Source of the DNA: a bacterium
Lineage (GTDB): Bacteria; CBDUZB01; JAGLHV01
NCBI GenBank assembly: GCA_023143305.1
Contig: JAGLHV010000067.1
Location: 1-6,967, forward strand
Direction of reading: 5' to 3'
Length of the DNA: 6,967 nt
In this document: one piece after another, positions 1-6,000 of the stretch
Layout: each line of letters opens with the position of its first letter
Position numbering within the stretch: position 1 is the stretch's first letter
Notes under the pieces: model-generated
What the model saw: the letters and a program-made list of their open reading frames with translations, nothing else
Told to the model about the DNA's origin: nothing
Databases searched by the model: none
Made by a program: the position numbers and the translations under genes

Positions 1-3000
1 CTGTTTATCTCTATCTGCTTTATCTCCGCTAAGTTTATCTGTCTGCTTATCCCTTCGCTTCCTAACATATCCACAATTATTTCCCCTTTATCCACCCATT
101 CAACCTGCTTATTGCTCAAAAATTCATTTTGTATCTGTTTAATAAAAATTCTTCTGTCTGCTCTGGAAAGAGTTTTAATTTGAAGATTATCAGTATAAAT
201 GTTACTCCTGGAAACGAAAACAGTAACCTCCTTAGGGAACATATCGTTTGAGAGACGGATATTAGGAACTACTTCATCTATTATAAACTCACGATTTTTG
301 GAAGAAATTTCTATAGTATTTAATATCACTTTTTGTATCGGAAGTTTGGCTATTTGTGTCCCAATTTCAGAAAGCTCTGCTTTATTATTTATTTCGCCTA
401 AATCAAAAGCATATATCCCTGCCTCCGGGTCAATTGTTCTCACTTTAAGCTGTTTATTAATATTTAAAACCTGCTCAATCCCCGAAATTTCCGTCTGGCT
501 GGTTAAAACAGTCTCCGGAATATCGAAAACCTTATTTACTTCCCCGGCAATTCGCGTATTTATTATATTATCCACGAAAACACGATGCTGATTACTACCA
601 TAAACTTTACCTTCCGCAATTATATTGACCTGTCGTTGTACCGGATTATTTCCTATTTCTTTCATCACCCAATTTTTCACTTCTCTATTAGCAACAGGCA
701 ATTCTATACTCACATAATCAGACTGTTCGGCTATTTGCTTAATTTCTGTTTGTACGGCTTCTATGTTTTTATCAGTAAGTGAGTTTACTCTAATTACACT
801 ATATACTTTTCCTGAACTTGGTAAAGTTCCCTGCCTGATTTCTAATATCCCATTAAGTTTAGTAAAAGGAACCCCAAAACTTACTCCGGGAATAATGTAC
901 GGATTCAGCATTGGTTGCTGTTGCATCTGTTGCTGCATTATTTTTTGCATCTCTATCTCTTGAAAAGAAGGTATTTGTTGATTTTTTATTTCTTCCATTT
1001 TTATTTCTCTCTGTTGATCAAGATTCAATGCTCGTTCTACCAAAGATTTTTCTACCCAGGCTCGAAGCTCTATGTCGTTAATACAGGGTATTTCGATTCC
1101 CTCTTGATTAATAATTGCTATTTCTCTGGTTCTTGCTGTTTTCCCCCAGATAATAGTATAACTCTTTCCTGTGCTATCCAGTATGTTTTTTAATATTTTT
1201 AGCTTATCATTACTTATTGCTTTAGGAACATTCAACACTATCCTTTCCACATCTGCGATTTCTGCGTGTTTTTTTAACATATATTTTAAAACAGCAAATC
1301 CTATCGGACTATCTATTTGTTTATTACTTACGGAAATAACTTCTATTCCTTTTATTTCCCCTACCCTAACCACTGCCGTAGTATAAAAGACATTACCTTT
1401 CCCATCACCTATAGAAAAAGGATGTATTTCTTCTTTAGCTTCAGAATACAACAAATAAACATTTAAATCATCTACTATCTTATTTGCTATTTCTTTACCG
1501 TTAACGGTAGGAACCTTTATTACTATTTTCTCCTTATTAGAACTACTGGTAAGTATCTCTAACAGTTTCGTTTCAGTAACAAGATTAAACTTTTGGTCGA
1601 TATTTTCTAATTCTCCGGGTTCAAAAGAAAATTCTTTAATACCATTAGGCTTTACGGTCATTAAAGGAACCTTTCCCTCTTGTAAAAGAGGACTGATTAA
1701 CTTCTCAGTATAAAGCTCTTTAAACTCAGGATTTGTCCAGGTCTTTTGCTGATCATTAACCGTATCACCTGAAGACATCCAAAGTGCCTGATGCCCATCG
1801 ACATTATTAAGCACAATGGTTAAAGGAACATTTATTTCACCAGCTGTACTAACCCATTCCGCTAATTGTGCGGTATTTTCTATAGCTATTTTTTCCGGTA
1901 TCAAAATAGTAATTGCTTTTACTTTATTATTATTAAAGGCCGCTTCAACTTTTGTTGATACATCCCTGATGTGCGCATTTTCCCCCACTTCTATCTTCAC
2001 TTTTTCACCTACCTGTTTAACCCTAACCGATTCTACCTGATTTTGTAACTTTCCGGCTCTACTTGGTAAAATTTTTGCATTTTCAGGGTTGACACTTTCG
2101 AAACTTCTGGCTACTTTAACCATATCACTAAAGGTTCTTGCTTCACCAAAAGATAAAGTTTCTTTTCCTTCGAATTTTAAACTATCATAATTTTTTATCC
2201 CGTCTTTAATTTCTTTTATTTTCAATTCCAACTTATTCTTGGCATAAAAATCCAAACCTTTATCCTTAGACAATTCCGTAAGTAGAACTTCTATCTTTTC
2301 TCCGGTTTTAAACACTGTTTCGCGTGTAAATTCAAAGTCTTGTTGCATCTTCTTTCGTGATAAATCTACCTCCTTCATTTCTTTAAACATTCTTTCTTCC
2401 ATAAATTTGCTTACTATATCGGCTTTGTTTTTCATACCGTTATTATTGTAAAATTCAATTAAATCTTTCAATACCATAATGCCGTTTTTATGCCACAGGG
2501 TTTCCCGGATTTGAAATTTTAATCCCTCCGATCTAACAATCTTCTGCTGCAGAAGAGCAACCTCAGCGATTAATTTCATTGCTTCAATTTCTTTAGGTTC
2601 AAGTCTTTTCGCTCTTGCTATTGAATCCTTTACTTTTACATCTATTTCTAACTTCATATTTTCACAAGTAGCTATTATTTCCTTGGCCGTTTTTACATCA
2701 GTATAGAAATAAATATCTCCCACTTCTCCTTTATTACGGCGAATTCTTCCCATCGCCTGAATAAGTAAATCCTCGGTAAATCTCTCTGTTCCGATAAGCC
2801 GTAAATTTATACCATTTTTATGACCATAATCAACCCCTGTTAAACCCCGCTCATTAGAAAGAATAATTCGTGTACCATCCTCAAATTTTGCGTATTTATT
2901 AATCATTGCTTCCGGTGTATTCGGTCCGATTTCTCTTACTATTTCTTTATATTTAGCATCTCCTAATTTTTCATTTAATACCGTTCTTACTGCCTCGTAT

Positions 3001-6000
3001 ATTTTAACATCCACAATACCAATAATCTCGTTTCTCTTACCATTTTCGACTGAATCCAGTATCTCATAAATATACTCTATAGCTTCTTTTTGTAATGTTT
3101 TACCGTCTTCCTTTAGTATCCCTTCAATTTCCTTAATTCTTTTAATTTTTGTGGCATCAAGAAAAGAACCACTAATATCCACAGCTTTTCTTCCAATATG
3201 AGCTAAATACAAATCTTCTGCTGTTTTTAGGGTCCCGGTTCCTCCGGCATAGGAATCCCCTATATTTCTCTCCATGACCTCACCTAATGATGTCTGCATT
3301 TTAGTCTCGGAAACCTTTAATTTATAATTATCCATAATATTTTTTGGCGAAATCTTCAATCCTTTAACCTCTTTAACATGTTTACAGGCCAAAGCAATAA
3401 GATAAGCCGGCTCACTAATTACCTGGGAATATCTTGCTTCTCCACCGGTATGAGGAATAATCTCTCCTACTCCTCTTCCTGCTATTCTGGCTTCTGCATT
3501 TTTTAACCCCACGACGCTAAACTCCCCCTCGGAAAGAAACTTGGCACGAAATACCGCATCAATCTGAGAGGTTTTAAACTTCTTATTATCTTGTAATATT
3601 TTTATTGCATTATCACTTAAAGAATATTCTTTAGCTCCCTTACTGACATCAATATAATAATCTGCTTTATTTGCTTCCACTTCCTTCAGAGTACCCTCTT
3701 TTAGTTCCCTATTTTCAATCATCCGGTCAATTTCCTTGTAAACCTCTATCATTTCACGGCACTCTAAACGACTAAGTACTCGTCCCCCTTCCCCACCGAC
3801 AATATAACTTATTCGTTCGGTCAGAGACATGTGAATTTCATCGAATCTGACTACATTTTGAGATTTTAAAGCTTCCCTTAATCTTGGGGAATCTATCCTG
3901 TTATATAACTGGCCTAAATTATCCTTACTAAAAATAACCACTGTATTGGAATCCTTAAGTGCTGTCGCAAGCATTTCTTCTCCTATCTTACCTCTCATAG
4001 CCAAAATATCTCCATTCTCAAATTTCAACCCAAAATTCTCCATTAATTTACCCTGATGAAAGTTTGTATCTTTTCCTCCATCTAGAGTCTCTTTCATTAT
4101 TTTTGCAATCGCCGAAGATTTTTCCACCACCAGCATTGCTCTCATATCTTCTCCTTTTAACAAATGCCTTAATGATATCTCCAACGGATATGCCAGTGTC
4201 TTTCCTGCTCCAGTTTCTACAGATACTGTATGATCCCGTAACATTTCAGCAATCATTGCTTTTTGCTGATTAAACTTTACCGAGTTAAAGCTTCCGTCCC
4301 ACCCTTCTTTGGTAAAAATTCTGAATACCTGCTCCATTAAAGCAGTGTTCATAGCAACATCATTTATTTCTTCTTTCAATCTTCTTTTTTGCTCCAAATT
4401 GAGGTTATGCTCGTTACCATATTTGTCACATAATTCTTCCCATTTAGCCTTAGGCGTGGTACCTTCAAAAAGTTTTCCCTCTAAAGCAATATCATTTTTC
4501 CCTTCCATAAATTTTGCCCATATTTCTTGTGCTAAATTAAAATCTTTTTTAAAAGCTCCGAGGTCCTTTACATAATTATCTCCATAAATGTCTTTTGCCT
4601 GTTCGTCTAAATCTTTTATTCTATCATTTATCCTTGCTTCAACACTCTTTTGTGATTGTAACTCGTTTAGCTTTTCTATCTTAGCTTCTAACTCTTTTAT
4701 TTGGTTCTTTATCTCTATTTTCTCACCCCTAGTTTCTACCTTCTTCAGTAATTCTTCTTTTATCTCTATTTTTTTCATCAGGGCTTCTTCTTTACCTCCA
4801 AATTCTTTGAGGAACTCCCTATTAAGTGTCTCAAATTCCCTGATTTCTGCCTTAATATCCTTAAGCTGTTTTGCGACTACAACAAGATGGAGGAGTAATC
4901 CCTTATTGGCTAACATAGCCGCAGCTACTAATAGTTTAGCATCTGTCAAATGCTCAACCGTCATTATTTTCATCTCTACATCACCGATTTTAACGTCTTT
5001 GTAATATCCTCCTGCTTCCACGTGTTCTGGCTTTATTCCTTCTAATTCCGCATGAAGTTTTTTTAAGTCCTTATGGGTTAAGCGGTAAATTTTCCCCGAT
5101 TGGTCAGCAAATATTCCTTTGATCCCGTGCTGTTCTTTTATAATTAAAATATCTTCTCTGGTAAATTCCACTATCTTTCCCTCTACTTCGAATTTCGGTA
5201 ATTTTTTGGGATTTAGCTCTCCGGCACTAATCAAATCTATTATTTCACTCCTTTGCTCTACCGTTAATTCCCAAAAACGTAATTCTGTTTCTTCTAATCT
5301 CTTTAAATAATTGTCTCGCAGCTGTTCAAAATTTTTAGCTGCCTCATTAAGTTGCTTCTCTAAAGACCTTATGCTCCTTGTTTTCAAAGTAATTATACCC
5401 AATCCCGCTTCCTTTGCCTTAAGCTGAGCTATTTCCCATTCAAGCTGACGACATTTTAACTCAGCTTCCAGATATTCTATTTTAGGCTCTAATTTAGCCT
5501 CTTGTCTTTCCCGGATTAATGCATCTTTTACCCTTTCTAGGTTAAATCCGCAGTCAACCACTCTATCCATCATTGTCATTTCTTTTTCAATTTTCCGTAA
5601 TTCTCCCCATTTCTGGTCAGCTAATTTATAATCACCTTTTTTGTTAGCTATCTCTAACTCAAGACTTATTTCAGCCGCTTTATCATACAATCTAACTAAT
5701 TCCTGTCCATATTTAATCCTCATTACCTCTTCCCGAATTTCTTTTCCCCTTTTAAGATTCTCAAACTTAATTTCATTATTAATAATTTTATCGGCAATCA
5801 TGTTCTTTATCTCTTTAGAGTTTATTATGTCTTCCAATTTTAACTTTACTTGCTTCCCATTGGATAATTCAAGTACAACCTCTTTCTCCCCTTTAAAAAA
5901 AGCATCTATCAATTTTTCTTTTAACCTCGGCGATATTTTGGAGTCTTCTAAAAACATTTTAATTAAAGCATTTTTAACATCTTGAGTTATTTCTATTTTT

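Larger units (their letters stand above)
1..2069 (-). repeat. Array of at least five divergent alpha/beta modules on the C-terminal side (residues 1633-2321)
   Basis: The same secondary-structure plan recurs: a strand, a helix of about 15-20 residues, a strand [IV]-x-[IL]-x-[VIL]-P, a second helix, and another strand. Marker strands are ITILIPEKI (P1690), IVIKVPTVN (P1819), IVLNVPKAI (P1914), VSIELPVAN (P2090) and VILNTIEIS (I2218 in place of Pro). Spacing of markers is 129, 95, 176 and 128 residues; the long gap holds a Gln/Met-rich linker. Two modules open with a similar Pro-Ser-Gly turn, ILPSRAGK and TLPSSGKV. After the last, IFIKQIQNEF and GEIIVDMLGSEGI may begin a sixth module that leaves the window at the left edge. 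Sequence identity between modules is low, so this rests on pattern. The fold may be Rossmann-like; I do not recognise the family, and no catalytic residues are apparent. Confidence 0.6.
2697..4289 (-). other. SecA-like DEAD motor ATPase (residues 893-1423)
   Basis: SecA is the ATPase that drives proteins through the SecYEG channel. The order of motifs matches it: Q-like element FNQQKA (898-903; SecA has FDVQ); Walker A VETGAGKT with K922 (SecA M[KR]TGEGKT); a strand MLVVEKS (944-950; SecA VHVVTVND); Walker B RFDEIHMS with D1042 and E1043 (SecA VDEVDS), followed by TERISYIVGG, which parallels DEARTPLIISG; AGGTGTLKTAEDLY (1240-1253; SecA AGMTGTA-x-TEA-x-EF); ILSNERGLTGVDYG (1368-1381; SecA IATNMAGRGTDI-x-LG); IGTERF (1391-1396; SecA IGTERH); and QAMGRIRRNKGEVGDIYFY with R1407 and R1410 (SecA QLRGR-x-GRQGD-x-G-x-x-x-FYLS). 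Spacing K922 to D1042 (120) and R1373 to R1407 (34) is close to SecA. Nucleotide-binding residues are kept, so it is probably an active ATPase. Oddities are DEIH instead of DEVD, GAGKT instead of GEGKT, and ERGLTG in place of MAGRGT. A generic SF2 helicase is less likely because of GGTGT plus IGTER. Confidence 0.85.

Noticed and set aside
199..591. A 130-codon plus-strand open frame
   Set aside because: It is antisense to alpha/beta module E and its surroundings, where the minus strand is clearly coding. The product has no recognisable domain and looks like a shadow.
2697..4289. A standalone secA gene
   Set aside because: No stop or start separates the motor from its flanks, the SecA C-terminal zinc-binding tail is absent, and coding continues for about 890 codons on each side in the same frame.
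2697..4289. A DEAH-type DNA or RNA helicase, suggested by DEIH
   Set aside because: The GGTGT motif, the IGTERF motif and the long insertion between Walker B and GGTGT are SecA features that DEAH helicases lack.
3810..4300. A frameshift or gene boundary near the P-loop
   Set aside because: FNQQ, the P-loop and DEIH all lie in the same phase as the frame on both sides, with no stop codon.
4588..5004. A 138-codon plus-strand open frame
   Set aside because: It lies opposite the coiled coil and linker of the giant frame. Its product is Ser/Phe/Leu-rich, as expected for the antisense of Lys/Glu-rich helices, and no ribosome binding site precedes it.
5641..5985. A 114-codon plus-strand open frame with hydrophobic Ser/Leu/Ile-rich product
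   Set aside because: The membrane-like look comes from reading AAA/GAA/TTA-rich coding sequence backwards. It is opposite the helical region of the giant frame.
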